This document shows, piece after piece, positions 44,890 through 56,954 of a DNA stretch of 64,000 nt. The stretch covers positions 3,018 through 67,017 of the forward strand of contig CAVOHB010000003.1 of assembly GCA_963695705.1 (NCBI GenBank). Direction: 5' to 3'. How positions within the stretch are numbered: the stretch's first letter is position 1; each line of letters opens with the position of its first letter. The position numbers and the translations under genes were made by a program. Origin of the DNA: JBKPNJ01 sp963695705 (GTDB taxonomy: Bacteria > Actinomycetota > Actinomycetes > Propionibacteriales > Nocardioidaceae). The notes beneath the pieces are model-generated. The model did not search any database and was not told the DNA's origin. It was given only the letters and a program-made list of their open reading frames with translations.

Positions 44890-46193
44890 TGGGCCTGCTC
44901 GTCCGCGCCGGCCGCCTCGCCGGTCATGCCGAGCCGGTCGACCTGCAGGTCGGGGACGACGGGCGGATCGCTTCGATCCGGCCCACCAGCCCGGAACCAC
45001 CGGCCAACAGCGCAGACGCCGACGTGCTCGACGCCGACGGGCGGCTGCTGGCTCCTCCGTACGTCGAGCCGCACGTGCACCTGGACTCCGCGCTGACCGC
45101 CGGCGAACCACGCTGGAACGAGAGCGGGACCCTGTGGGAGGGGATCGCCTGCTGGACCGACCGCAAGCCGCTGCTGACAAGCGACAACGTCGTCAGTCGA
45201 GTGATGCAGGTGCTGCGATGGCAGGTCGCGAACGGTGTGCTGTTCGTGCGCAGCCATGTCGATGTGACCGATCCCAGCCTCACCGCGCTGCGGGCGCTCG
45301 TCGAGGTGCGCGAAGAAGTGCGCGACATCGTCACGCTGCAGCTGGTGGCCTTCCCCCAGGAGGGGATCGTGTCCTTCCCCGGCGGCGACAAGCTCCTGGA
45401 GGAGGCGGTCCACGTCGGGGTCGACGTCGTGGGCGCGATCCCGCACTACGAGGACACCCGCGAGGACGGCGTGCGTTCGGTCGAGATCGCCGTCGAGCTG
45501 GCGACCCGGCATGGGTTGCTCGTCGACGCGCACTGCGACGAGATCGACGACGAGCAGTCGCGGTTCGTCGAGGTGCTGGCGACGCTCGCCCACCGCACCG
45601 GACTGGGCGCGCGGGTCACCGCGAGCCACACCACCGCGATGGGCTCGTACAACCCCGCCTACTCCGCCAAGCTGCACCGGATCATCGCCCGCTCCGGCAT
45701 CAACCTGGTCTGCAACCCGATGGTCAATCTGCATCTGCAGGGCCGGTTCGACGGCTATCCGAAGCGACGTGGCCTGACTCAGGTCAAGGAGCTTCTCGCG
45801 TCAGGGATCAACGTCGCCTTCGGCCACGACGACGTGATGGACCCCTGGTTCCCGCTGGGCACCGCGAACCCCTGCCAGGTGGCACTGGTCGGTGCGCTGG
45901 CGACACAGCTGACCTCGCTAGCGCAGGTCGGCGAGTGCCACCGCGCGGTCACCGACCGGGCGGCCCGGGTGCTGGGGGTGCAGCAGGCCTACGGGATCGA
46001 GGTCGGCCGGCCCGCGTCGTTCCTCGTCATCGACGCCGCCGACCCGTTCGACGTCATCCGCCGGCAGGTGCGCCCCAGCCATGTGGTGGCCAAGGGCCGG
46101 GTCGTCGCGCGCGGGCCCGAGCACGCATCGACGCTGACCTGGCCCGGGACGGGCGAGACCAGGGTGGACTTCCGCAGGGAGGCCGACCGATGA
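44889..46193 (+). CDS. codA-like: CodA-like amidohydrolase (cytosine/creatinine deaminase family)
   Basis: The 434-residue product closely follows the CodA pattern: metal ligands in VEPHVHLDSAL, the later His in RSHVDVTDPS, AHCDEIDDEQSRF (proton-shuttle Glu), the His in ASHTTAMGSYNPAY, and GHDDVMDPWFPLGTAN. VNLHLQGRFDGYPKRRGLTQ is also CodA-like. The enzyme deaminates a cyclic amidine such as cytosine, with an Fe or Zn ion. The start overlaps the permease stop (TGATG) and the stop overlaps the next ATG, so it is translationally coupled. Creatinine or other substrates remain possible. Confidence 0.85.
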   Translation: MGLLVRAGRLAGHAEPVDLQVGDDGRIASIRPTSPEPPANSADADVLDADGRLLAPPYVEPHVHLDSALTAGEPRWNESGTLWEGIACWTDRKPLLTSDNVVSRVMQVLRWQVANGVLFVRSHVDVTDPSLTALRALVEVREEVRDIVTLQLVAFPQEGIVSFPGGDKLLEEAVHVGVDVVGAIPHYEDTREDGVRSVEIAVELATRHGLLVDAHCDEIDDEQSRFVEVLATLAHRTGLGARVTASHTTAMGSYNPAYSAKLHRIIARSGINLVCNPMVNLHLQGRFDGYPKRRGLTQVKELLASGINVAFGHDDVMDPWFPLGTANPCQVALVGALATQLTSLAQVGECHRAVTDRAARVLGVQQAYGIEVGRPASFLVIDAADPFDVIRRQVRPSHVVAKGRVVARGPEHASTLTWPGTGETRVDFRREADR

Positions 46194-47146
46194 CGGTGGC
46201 CGCCAACGAACCCGCCGGGCGAGACGCGACCCGTCCGGCCGACCCGGTGAGCTGGCCGGACGGTGCCCGCTCGGCGGCGATCCTGAGCTACGACATGGAC
46301 GCCGAGGCCGTCGTCCTCGCCATCGACCTCTCGCACGGCGAGCGGCTCTCGGTCATGTCGCACCAGGCGTACGGCCCGGTGACCGGGGTCCCCCGGATCC
46401 TGGCGATGCTCGAGCGTCAAGAGGTCAAGGCGACCTTCTTCTGCCCTGGCTACACCGCCGAGCGCTACCCGGAGCTGCTGCGACGGGTGGCCGACGCGGG
46501 CCACGAGATCGCCCACCACGGCTACCTGCACGAGGCGGTGCGGGGGATGTCGGCCGCGGCCGAGGCGGCGATGCTCGATCGCGGGCTCGAGGCGCTCGAG
46601 CGAGTCACCGGCCGCCGACCGGTCGGCTACCGCGCACCGATGTGGGAGACGACCTACGCCACACCGGGACTGTTGCTCGATCGCGGCTTCGCCTACGACT
46701 CGAGCCTGATGGACAGCGACGTCCCTTACGAGCTCGCCGAGCACCCCGGGGACGGCGCGCGCTCCCTCGTCGAGATCCCCGTCCACTGGGCGCTGGACGA
46801 CTGGGAACAGTACGCCTACCTTCCCGAGGCGTTCGGCTCCGGGTTGATCGAGGACCCGGCCAAGGTGCTTTCCATGTGGACGGCTGAGCTCGCGGCGTTC
46901 CACGACCACGGCGCCTGCTTCACGCTGACCAACCACCCGTTCCTGTCCGGCCGGCTGGGCCGGCTGCGGGCCATGGAAACGTTGATCGAGACGATGCACG
47001 CGCTGCCCGGGCTCTGGATCGCCACCGCCGAGCAGGTGGCAGCGCACGTCCGAGGGCTCCGCCTGGCGCCTCGCGCCTTCCCGCAGCCGGTCGTCGACCC
47101 GCGACCCGGCGAGGTCTCGGACCCGAGTCCCGGAGCGCCAGCGTGA
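46190..47146 (+). CDS. PuuE-like polysaccharide-deacetylase-family hydrolase
   Basis: The 318-residue protein has the NodB fold in the short PuuE/allantoinase variant: ILSYDMDAEAVVL (motif 1 with Asp pair), KATFFCPGYTAERYPEL, HEIAHHGYLHEA (motif 2 with HHxxxH) and GYRAPMWETTYAT (motif 3). PuuE-like enzymes hydrolyse amide bonds of allantoin or related small rings rather than polysaccharide, and the setting with an NCS1 carrier and a deaminase supports that reading. It overlaps both neighbours by 4 nt. Confidence 0.82.
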   Translation: MTVAANEPAGRDATRPADPVSWPDGARSAAILSYDMDAEAVVLAIDLSHGERLSVMSHQAYGPVTGVPRILAMLERQEVKATFFCPGYTAERYPELLRRVADAGHEIAHHGYLHEAVRGMSAAAEAAMLDRGLEALERVTGRRPVGYRAPMWETTYATPGLLLDRGFAYDSSLMDSDVPYELAEHPGDGARSLVEIPVHWALDDWEQYAYLPEAFGSGLIEDPAKVLSMWTAELAAFHDHGACFTLTNHPFLSGRLGRLRAMETLIETMHALPGLWIATAEQVAAHVRGLRLAPRAFPQPVVDPRPGEVSDPSPGAPA

Positions 47147-48117
47147 GAGAAGACGAGATCGTCGGCCCGGTCAGCGGCACGGAGGTCCCCCGATTCGCCG
47201 GCGCGCCGACGTTCGTCCGGCTTCCGCGCATCGACCAGGTGGCCGACTACGACGTGGCCGTGCTCGGCGCACCGTTCGACGGTGGCGTGTCCTTCCGGCC
47301 GGGCGCGCGTTTCGGCCCTGCCTCGATCCGCCAGGCTTCGCGACATCTTCGCCCGGCGTACCACCCGGACCTCGAGATCTCGCCGTTCCGCGTCCTGCAG
47401 GTCGTCGACGCCGGCGACGTACCCTGCAACCCGTTCGACATCGACCTTGCCCTCGACCAGATCGCCGGGATGTCTGGCGAGCTGCTCAGCGACCGGCACC
47501 GCCTGGTCACGCTGGGCGGCGACCACACGACCGCGCTCGGGACCCTCCGGTCGGTGACGCGGGTGCACGGCCCGGTCGCCCTGATCCACCTCGACGCGCA
47601 CCTGGACACCTGGGACACCTACTTCGGCGCGGAGCGCACCCACGGGACCGTCTTCCGGCGTGCGTTCGAGGAAGGCCTGCTGCTCGCGGACCAGTCGGTG
47701 CACATCGGGATCCGCGGTCCGCTGTATGACGCCGCCGACCTCACCGCCGATGCCGGCTTCGGCTTCTCGATCATCCGCGCCGGAGACCTCGACCGGATCG
47801 GGCCGGCCGAGGTGCTCGGCCGCGTGGCCGAACGCGTCGGTGACGCCCCCGTCTACCTGTCCGTCGACATCGACGTCCTCGACCCCGCGTTCGCACCCGG
47901 CACCGGAACTCCCGAGATGGGCGGGCTCACGTCGCGCGAGCTGCTCGCGCTGCTGCGCGCTCTGCCCGGCGACCAGCTTGTCGCGACGGACGTCGTCGAG
48001 ACGAGCCCGCCCTACGACCACGCCGAGATCACGTCGCTCGCGGCCGCGACGGTCGCGTTCGAGATGGCCTCGGTGATGGCGCGGGCGCGGCAGGGCCGCA
48101 ACAGCACCGATCTTTAG
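47143..48117 (+). CDS. Ureohydrolase family (agmatinase/guanidinobutyrase-like)
   Basis: The 324-residue protein has all arginase-family manganese motifs: GGDHTT, HLDAHLDTWD and SVDIDVLDPAFAPGTGTPE, plus GAPFDGGVSFRPGARFGPASI at the N-terminus. It hydrolyses a guanidino or ureido group and releases urea. Which substrate is used is unclear. As the last gene of a PucR-linked operon, it may split a ureido or guanidino product of the upstream enzymes. The GTG overlaps the previous stop (GTGA). Confidence 0.87.
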   Translation: MREDEIVGPVSGTEVPRFAGAPTFVRLPRIDQVADYDVAVLGAPFDGGVSFRPGARFGPASIRQASRHLRPAYHPDLEISPFRVLQVVDAGDVPCNPFDIDLALDQIAGMSGELLSDRHRLVTLGGDHTTALGTLRSVTRVHGPVALIHLDAHLDTWDTYFGAERTHGTVFRRAFEEGLLLADQSVHIGIRGPLYDAADLTADAGFGFSIIRAGDLDRIGPAEVLGRVAERVGDAPVYLSVDIDVLDPAFAPGTGTPEMGGLTSRELLALLRALPGDQLVATDVVETSPPYDHAEITSLAAATVAFEMASVMARARQGRNSTDL

Positions 48118-48154
48118 GGATTCGGTGCGCCGGAACGACCACGAGCCCTAGAGA

Positions 48155-49036
48155 TCAAGCCGGAAGCGCCCGCCGGCGGCGCTGGGCGCGTAGCGCCGCG
48201 TCCGCGCGGGCGATCAGCTCTTCGAGCGAGTCCTGCGGGCACAGCTCAGCCAGCCCCGTGCTGATGGAGGCGGCCGGGTAGGTTGCCAGGTCCGCGCTGA
48301 TGTGGACGACCCGCTCGGCGGCGTTGTCGATCCCGACGTCCAGCAGCGCGCACAGGAACTCGTCCCCTCCGTACCGCACGACCAGGTCATAGGAACGCAG
48401 ATGTGAGCGCATCGTGTCGACGACGCGGCAGAGGAGCTGGTCTCCGGCGGCGTGTCCGAGCGAGCCGTTGGTCGCCTTGAGGCCGTCGACGTCTGCGAAG
48501 GCGAGTACGAAGGGCCTGCGCGTTCGCTTCGCGCGCGCCACCTCTCGCGCCAGCTCTACCATGCCCGGGTCGCGGCGGTAGGCGCCGGTGAGCTCGTCGA
48601 TCGACGATGCCGCCCGCTCGCGGGAGGCGAGCAGTCGGTCGATCAGGGCGGCCGCGCGGTCATCCGCCGCGTGGGTGCGGTCATTGGCGCCGCCCCGACG
48701 GTCTCGCCACGCACCGGCCCGGTCGGAGGCCGCCGCGGCGTCGAAGCTGGTGGCCTCCTCGCGCGACTCGGCCCTGCGGTCGCGGGCGTCGGCTCGCTCG
48801 TCGCGGCTCTGCGCGGCAGCGTCGTGGGCCTCGGAAATCTGGTCGCGGTCCTCCGCGGTGCGGTCCCGGTCATCCGCGCTCGGCCTTGGATCGTCGTTGG
48901 CGTCGCGGATCCCACGATGGGGCGAGGTCGGCTCAGGATCGGAAGCCGGCCCGGCGCCCTCAGTGGCATCCCGGGCGGCGCTGGGATCCTCGTCGGCCAT
49001 GGGCACATCGTGACGCAACTGCGACAGTTCGCTCAC
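48155..49036 (-). CDS. Diguanylate cyclase with a charged N-terminal repeat region
   Basis: The 293-residue product starts at GTG 49036. The GGDEF domain covers about residues 150-290; the active site is GGDEF (223-227) and the inhibitory site RSYD lies five residues before it, so product feedback is likely. Residues 55-140 are an Asp/Arg-rich region with repeated DR-D or RD-type heptads (DDRDRTAEDRDQ, ARDRRAESREEA), expected to form a charged helix or coiled coil. No membrane segment is predicted. A TACAAT hexamer 10 nt upstream of the start suggests a leaderless message. Confidence 0.87.
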   Translation of the reverse strand: MSELSQLRHDVPMADEDPSAARDATEGAGPASDPEPTSPHRGIRDANDDPRPSADDRDRTAEDRDQISEAHDAAAQSRDERADARDRRAESREEATSFDAAAASDRAGAWRDRRGGANDRTHAADDRAAALIDRLLASRERAASSIDELTGAYRRDPGMVELAREVARAKRTRRPFVLAFADVDGLKATNGSLGHAAGDQLLCRVVDTMRSHLRSYDLVVRYGGDEFLCALLDVGIDNAAERVVHISADLATYPAASISTGLAELCPQDSLEELIARADAALRAQRRRRALPA

Positions 49037-49046
49037 CGATATACTG

Positions 49047-49052
49047 ATTGTA
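49047..49052 (-). promoter_or_regulatory. -10 element of the diguanylate cyclase gene
   Basis: On the minus strand TACAAT lies 10 nt before the GTG at 49036. Immediately upstream, two tandem CGATCACC copies lie at 49053-49068. The spacing suits a leaderless transcript; no ribosome site is seen. The -35 is not clear. Confidence 0.4.
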
Positions 49053-49179
49053 CGATCACCCGATCACCCTGCGTGATGTGGTGTCAAACCTCGGGCCGCC
49101 AGCGAACCCGTCCGCAGTGCACACTCGGGGAGCCCCGGCGCTCCCGGCGCGTGCCGCGCCGCGCTTCGCCAGCCGGACG

Positions 49180-49785
49180 TCAGTCGACGGCCTCGATGAA
49201 CTCCGTCGACGTCATCGGCTCGGAGAACATCGGGAAGTCATAACGGAGCGCGTTGTCGTGCTCCTCGACCGAGGTCGCCGCCACGCAGTCGCTCAGTGTG
49301 ATGACCTTGTAGCCGTTCTCGTACCCACTGCGCATCGTGGACTCGACGCAGCAGTTGGTGAGGAAGCCGCCGAGGACCAGTGTGGTGATGCCCTTGCTGC
49401 GCAGGATGAAGTCGAGGTTGGTGCTCGCGAACGTGTCGAGGCCGCGCTTGCCCTCGATGAGGATGTCGCCGGCCTCGGGCGCGAGCTCGTCGATGATCGC
49501 GGCGCCCCAGGTGTCCTTGACGAACGCGTTGCCGTCGACGACGCCCTTGAGGATGCCGTACGGGTGCGAACTGAGCTCGTTGTAGCCCTCGGCGAACGTG
49601 ATCGGGGCATACATCACCGTCGCGCCCGACTCCCGGGCCTTGTCGACCACCCGCTTGGTGTTCTCAAGCATGTCGGTCTTGTCCATGACCTCGCGCACGG
49701 CCGGGTGGAGGGCCCCGCCGTCGGAGGTGAAGTCGTTCTGGTACTCGATGAGCACGACCGCGGTGGTCTTCGGGTCGATCGACAT
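49180..49785 (-). CDS. Isochorismatase-family cysteine hydrolase
   Basis: The 201-residue product has the family triad: Asp18 in IEYQNDF, Lys113 in EGKRGLD and a Cys in LTNCCVEST (Cys146 is the usual nucleophile; Cys145 is next to it). The product length is typical. Members hydrolyse carbamates, amides or isochorismate. No neighbouring pathway is obvious. It is divergent from the coxM gene, with about 235 bp between. Confidence 0.85.
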   Translation of the reverse strand: MSIDPKTTAVVLIEYQNDFTSDGGALHPAVREVMDKTDMLENTKRVVDKARESGATVMYAPITFAEGYNELSSHPYGILKGVVDGNAFVKDTWGAAIIDELAPEAGDILIEGKRGLDTFASTNLDFILRSKGITTLVLGGFLTNCCVESTMRSGYENGYKVITLSDCVAATSVEEHDNALRYDFPMFSEPMTSTEFIEAVD

Positions 49786-49925
49786 CGATGGTCTCCTCTC
49801 GGCTGCCCCGTCGGGTGACTGGTGCGGCGTCGTGGGCAGAGCCCGCTGGCGTCACGTCAACCTGATGAGGGTAACTTCCAAGACGCGGCGCCGCGAGGTT
49901 GCCCTTGGCCCCCTCTCGCTTTCCC

Positions 49926-49953
49926 TTGACGGTTCAACGGTCCTGGGTAAGGC
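49926..49953 (+). promoter_or_regulatory. Putative promoter of the cox operon
   Basis: TTGACG (49926-49931) and TAAGGC (49948-49953) are 16 bp apart, about 70 nt ahead of the coxM start. Just upstream, the CGCGGCGCCGCG palindrome (49884-49895) and the AGGGTAAC/GTTGCCCT half-sites (49868 and 49898) could be regulator sites. The second hexamer is a poor match. Confidence 0.35.
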
Positions 49954-50021
49954 TTCGAGCGGAGCCGGCGCACGCGGCCAACGGTGCGACCCGAGTGACG
50001 AACGCTCCAAGAGGAGTGCCC

Positions 50022-50910
50022 ATGCAGATCCCGGCCGCATTCGACTATGCGAGAGCCGACACGATCGAGCACGCCCTGCAGCTGCTGGAGCAGCACGGGC
50101 CTGAGTCCCGGGTGATCGCCGGCGGGCACAGCCTGCTGCCGATGATGAAGCTGCGGCTGGCCCGGCCCGAGTGGCTGATCGACATCAACGACCTGCACGA
50201 GCTCGACTTCATCGTGGCCGACGGCGACCATCTGCGCATCGGCGCGCTGACCCGGCACGCCGCCCTGCTGGCGTCGGCTGACGTCGGCCGGCTGTTCCCG
50301 ATCATCCACGACGCGGAGAGGGTGATCGCCGATCCGGTGGTGCGCAACCGCGGCACGATCGGCGGCTCGCTCTGCCAGGCCGACCCGGCCGAGGACCTCT
50401 CCACGGTGTGCGACGTGCTGCGCGCCGAGGTCGTCATCCGCGGTCCGGCCGGCGAGCGGACGCTACCGATGACCGAGCTGCACCGCGGACCGTACGAGAC
50501 CGCGTGCGAGCAGCACGAGCTGCTCACCGAGATCCGGTTGCCGATCCGGCCGCGCTCCGGCAGCGCGTACGAGAAGGTCGAGCGACGGGTCGGTGACTGG
50601 GCGGTCGCCGCCGCCGGCGCGGCGGTCTCGCTGGCCGAGGACGGCACCATCGACGACGCCACCATCGGCCTCACCGCCGTCGGGCTGGACGCAGGCACCG
50701 CGACGCGGCAGAACGGTCGCTGCGCGGCCAGCGGCCCGAGCGAGGAGCTCTTCGCCGAGGCGGCCCGGCTGGCTGCCGAGGCCAGCGACCCCGATCGCGG
50801 ACCAGCGCGGGCCGGTCGACTACAAGCGTCACCTCGCCGACGAGCTGACCCGCCGGGCGCTTCGCCGCGCCTGCGAACGCGCGCCAGTCCGAGCCAGGGA
50901 GGTCGCCACG
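50022..50910 (+). pseudogene. coxM: coxM, FAD-binding medium subunit of form I CO dehydrogenase (frameshifted as given)
   Basis: The ATG at 50022 has an AGAGGAG site. The first 225 residues are a clean FAD-binding subunit with the FAD motifs AGGHSLLPMMKLR and TIGGSLCQADPAEDL. The subunit passes electrons from the Fe-S subunit to FAD. Near 50704 a base seems missing and near 50735 one seems added, so that TAAERSLRGQRPSEELF, the expected run, is only visible in another frame. A further insertion near 50790 moves the DYKRHLADELTRRALRRA end to a third frame. No stop separates it from coxS, so the true end is unclear. See the indel finding before treating it as a dead gene. Confidence 0.85.
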
Positions 50911-53804
<2,894 letters not shown>

Positions 53805-53841
53805 CCGGTGACTCACGTCCGGCTGACGAAGGGATGCGCAA

Positions 53842-54753
53842 GTGCATGACACGCTGGCTGCGCGCGCGGCGGAGCTGAGCCGCGGACGTGTGCCGTTCGT
53901 GCAGGCCACCGTCGTCCGGGCCCAGAATCCGACCAGCGCGCACGCCGGCGACACCGCGCTGGTGCGGGCCGACGGCTCGATCGACGGCTTCGTCGGCGGC
54001 ACCTGCGCGCGAGTCGTCGGTGCGCGAGTACGGCCTGGTGGTGCTGTCGACCGGCGAGCCGCTGCTGCTGCGGATCGTGCCCGGCGAGTCGCCGCCACGA
54101 CGTCCGAGGAGGGCGCGGTGACGGTCGCCAACCCCTGCCTCGTCCGGCGGCGCGGTGGAGATCTTCCTCGAGCCGCGGCGTGCCGGCCCCGCGGGTGCTC
54201 GTGGTCGGGGACACCCCGGTCGCGGAGGCGCTGGTCGACTCTCGGCCGGACCGCTCGGCTTCCGGCCGAGTCGGTCGCGGGTGACCAGGCCACGCCCAGC
54301 CCCGACGACGCTGCGCTCGTCGTCGCCTCGCACGGCCGGGGCGAGGAGCCGGCGCTGACGGCGGCGCTGCGCGCCGGGGTCCCGTACGTCGGGCTGGTCG
54401 CGAGCCGGATCCGCGGCGGCCGCGGTCCTCGCCGCCCTCGACGTCGACCGACGAGCTGCCGGCCGGGTGCACAGCCCGGCCGGGCCTGGACATCGGCGCC
54501 CGCACGGCCGCTGAGATCGCGCTGTCGATCCTGGCCGAGCTGGTGGCGCGAGCGGCGGCCGGCGAGCGTGCACCGGTCGCGGCCGTGGCGCAGCCACCAA
54601 GCACCGCCGTCGACCCGGTGTGCGGGATGACCGTGTCGACCGACGGCGACGTCACCGCACGCCGAGCATCGACGGCGGCCGACGTGGTTCTGCTGCAGCC
54701 GGCTGCCGGACGCTTTCGTCGCCGACCCGGCCCGGTATGCCTCCGCCAGCTGA
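53842..54753 (+). pseudogene. coxF: coxF, XdhC-like maturation factor with a C-terminal YHS domain (frameshifted as given)
   Basis: The GTG at 53842 opens VPFVQATVVRAQNPTSAHAG, typical of the XdhC/CoxF maturation family that handles the molybdenum cofactor. FVGGTCA, then SSVREYGLVVLSTGEPLLLR, EEGAVTVANPC, VLVVGDTPVAEALVD and ALVVASHGRGEEPAL lie in shifting frames. A YHS-type metal-binding end (DPVCGMTVSTDGDV, later PDAFVADPARYASAS) finishes the protein. At least six indels are needed between 54009 and 54700. The YHS tail is a noteworthy addition to the usual XdhC layout. Confidence 0.8.
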
Positions 54754-54795
54754 CTGGTCGCATACCGGCCGGGTCGCGCCGGATCGGGAACCGGG

Positions 54796-55690
54796 ATGAC
54801 GGACGCGGCGCGTCGCGGTGCGGAGGCGGAGGTCCGCGCCCTGGTTCCCGACGTCGAGACGCTGGCCGCCGCGCTCGACGCCGTCGACTACCTCACCGAC
54901 CCCGGCCTGGCGACGGCGCTGTTCCTCGCCGTCCGGCTGCCGCAGCCGCTGCTGCTCGAGGGCGAGCCGGGGGTCGGCAAGACCGAGGCGGCGAAGGCGC
55001 TGGCCCGGGTGCTCGACACCCCGCTGTACCGGCTGCAGTGCTACGAGGGCATCGACGCCGCCGAGGCGCTCTACGAGTGGAACCACCCCCGGCAGCTGCT
55101 GGGCATCCGGCTGGCCGAGGCGCGCGGCGACCCGCTGGCCGAGGACGACCTGTTCGGCCGCGACTACCTGCTGCGCCGGCCGCTGCTGCAGGCGATCGAG
55201 CACCCCGGCCCGCGGCCGGCGGTGCTGCTGCTCGACGAGATCGACCGGGCCGACGACGAGTTCGAGGCGTTCACCTTCGAGGTGCTCGCCGAGGCCGCGG
55301 TGACCATCCCGGAGCTCGGCACCGTCCGGGCGACCCACCCGCCGGTCGTCGTCCTCACCTCCAACCGCACCCGCGACCTGCACGACGCACTCGACGCGGC
55401 GCTGCCTGTACCACTGGATCGACTACCCGCGACCGGAGCGGGTCGCCGAGATCGTCCGCCGCCGGGTGCCCGGCAGCGCCGAGCCGCTGGCGGTGGCGGC
55501 GACGGCGGCGGTCGCCCGGCTGCGCTCGCTGGACTGGTCGAAGCCGCCGGGATCGCCGAGGCGATCGACTGGGTGGCCGCGCTGAGCCTGCTGGGTGCGC
55601 ACCGGCTGGACGCCGGCGGCGGTCGAGGCCACGCTGGGGTGCGGTGCTCAAGAACCGCGACGACCAGGAGCTTGCCCGGCCCGCGGGTGA
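54796..55690 (+). pseudogene. coxD: coxD, MoxR-type AAA+ ATPase for CO dehydrogenase maturation (frameshifted at the end)
   Basis: The first 200 residues are clean: Walker A GEPGVGKTEAAKALA, then LQCYEGIDAAEALYEWNHPR, Walker B VLLLDEIDRADDEFEAF, and VVVLTSNRTRDLHDAL. After this a base is added near 55392 and CLYHWIDYPRPERVAEIVRR continues in another frame, then AEAIDWVAALSLLGAHRLDA in the original frame. CoxD is an ATPase needed to build the copper-sulfur part of the active site. The end is set at a TGA overlapping a possible coxE GTG (55687); this junction is uncertain. Confidence 0.8.
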
Positions 55691-56954
55691 CTGGCTGGCT
55701 GGGCCGGTGGCTGACCCATCCCGATCTGGCACGCCGGCTGTCGGCGGCTGAGGTCGCGGTTCGCCTCGCCGACGGCCTGCACCGGGCCGGGCTGCCGGTC
55801 ACGCCCCGAGCGGGCCGGCCGGCTCGCCTCGGCGCTGCGGCTGCTGCCACCGGACAGACCGCGACCGCGCTCTACTGGACCTGCCGGGTCACCCTGGTCA
55901 CCGACCGCGGCGCAGCTGCCGCTGCTTCGACGCGCGTCTTCTCCGCCGTCTTCGACGGGCACGCTCGACCCGGCCGACAGCCGCGGCGACCCGACCGCGC
56001 CCGCCACCGATGCAGGCCCGGGCGGCGACCCGGCCGGCGCGGCCGGAGTCGCGCCTCACGACGACACCGACCAGCGGCGAGTCGTCCGGGCCGCGTGCGG
56101 CGGGAGCCGAGTCGGACGACGACCGCGGAAGACGAGCGGCGAGCTGTGCTGGCGGCGTCGTCGCCGGAGGAGCGGCTGCGGGACGTCGCGTTCGCCGACC
56201 ATCGAGCCGGACGAGCGTCGCTGCCCTGCGCCAGCTGGTCCGCCGGCTCGTGCTGAGCACCCCGACGCGACGGAGCCGACGCACCCGGCCGTCGTACCGC
56301 GGCGGCGACCGGCTCGACCTGCGGCGGACCGTCCGGCGGCCCAGCGCACCGGCGGCGACCCGGCCCGGCTCGTGCACGCGGAGACGACGGACACGCCCAC
56401 GCCGGCTGGTGCTGCTCTGCGACGTGTCCGGCTCGATGGAGCCCTACACGCGGATGTTCCTGTCGCTGCTGCAGGGCGCGGTCGCCGGGGCGCGGGCCGA
56501 GGCGTTCGTCTTCGCGACCCGGCTGACCCGGCTGACCCGGCCGCTGACGGGACGCGACCCGGACACCGCGCTGGCGCGTGCGGCTGCAGCGGCGCCGGAC
56601 TGGGCCGGCGGAACCCGTCTGGCCGAGAGCCTTCGCCGGTTCGTCGACGACCACGGCCGACGGGGCATGGCCCGCGGTGCCGTCGTCGTGTGCTCTCCGA
56701 CGGCTGGGACCAGGACGACCCACGAGCTGGTCGCCGAGCCGATGGCACGGCTGCGGCGGCTCGCCCACCGGATCGTGTGGGTCAACCCGCGCAAGGCCGC
56801 TCCCGGGTACGCGCCGCTGGTCGGCGGAATGGCGGCAGCGCTGCCGTACTGCGACGCTTTCGTCAGCGGGCACAGTCTCGCCGCACTGAGCGAGGTGGTC
56901 GACGTGGTCGGGGCGGGGCGTGGTGAAACGGGTTCGGCGAGGAGGAGTCGGTAG
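55687..56954 (+). pseudogene. coxE: coxE, von Willebrand factor A-like maturation protein (frameshifted)
   Basis: The C-terminal 200 residues read well: RRLVLLCDVSGSMEPYTRMF is the metal-ion-dependent adhesion (DxSxS) site, followed by AEAFVFATRLTRLTR and FVSGHSLAALSEVVDVVG. The first 150 residues are shattered: LADGLHRAGLPVTP, RLASALRLLPPDRP and LYWTCRVTLVTD lie in different frames, and the DGWDQDDP motif at about 56700 is also in another frame. CoxE works with CoxD in the maturation of the large subunit. The start is uncertain (a GTG at 55687 overlaps a TGA). Confidence 0.75.
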
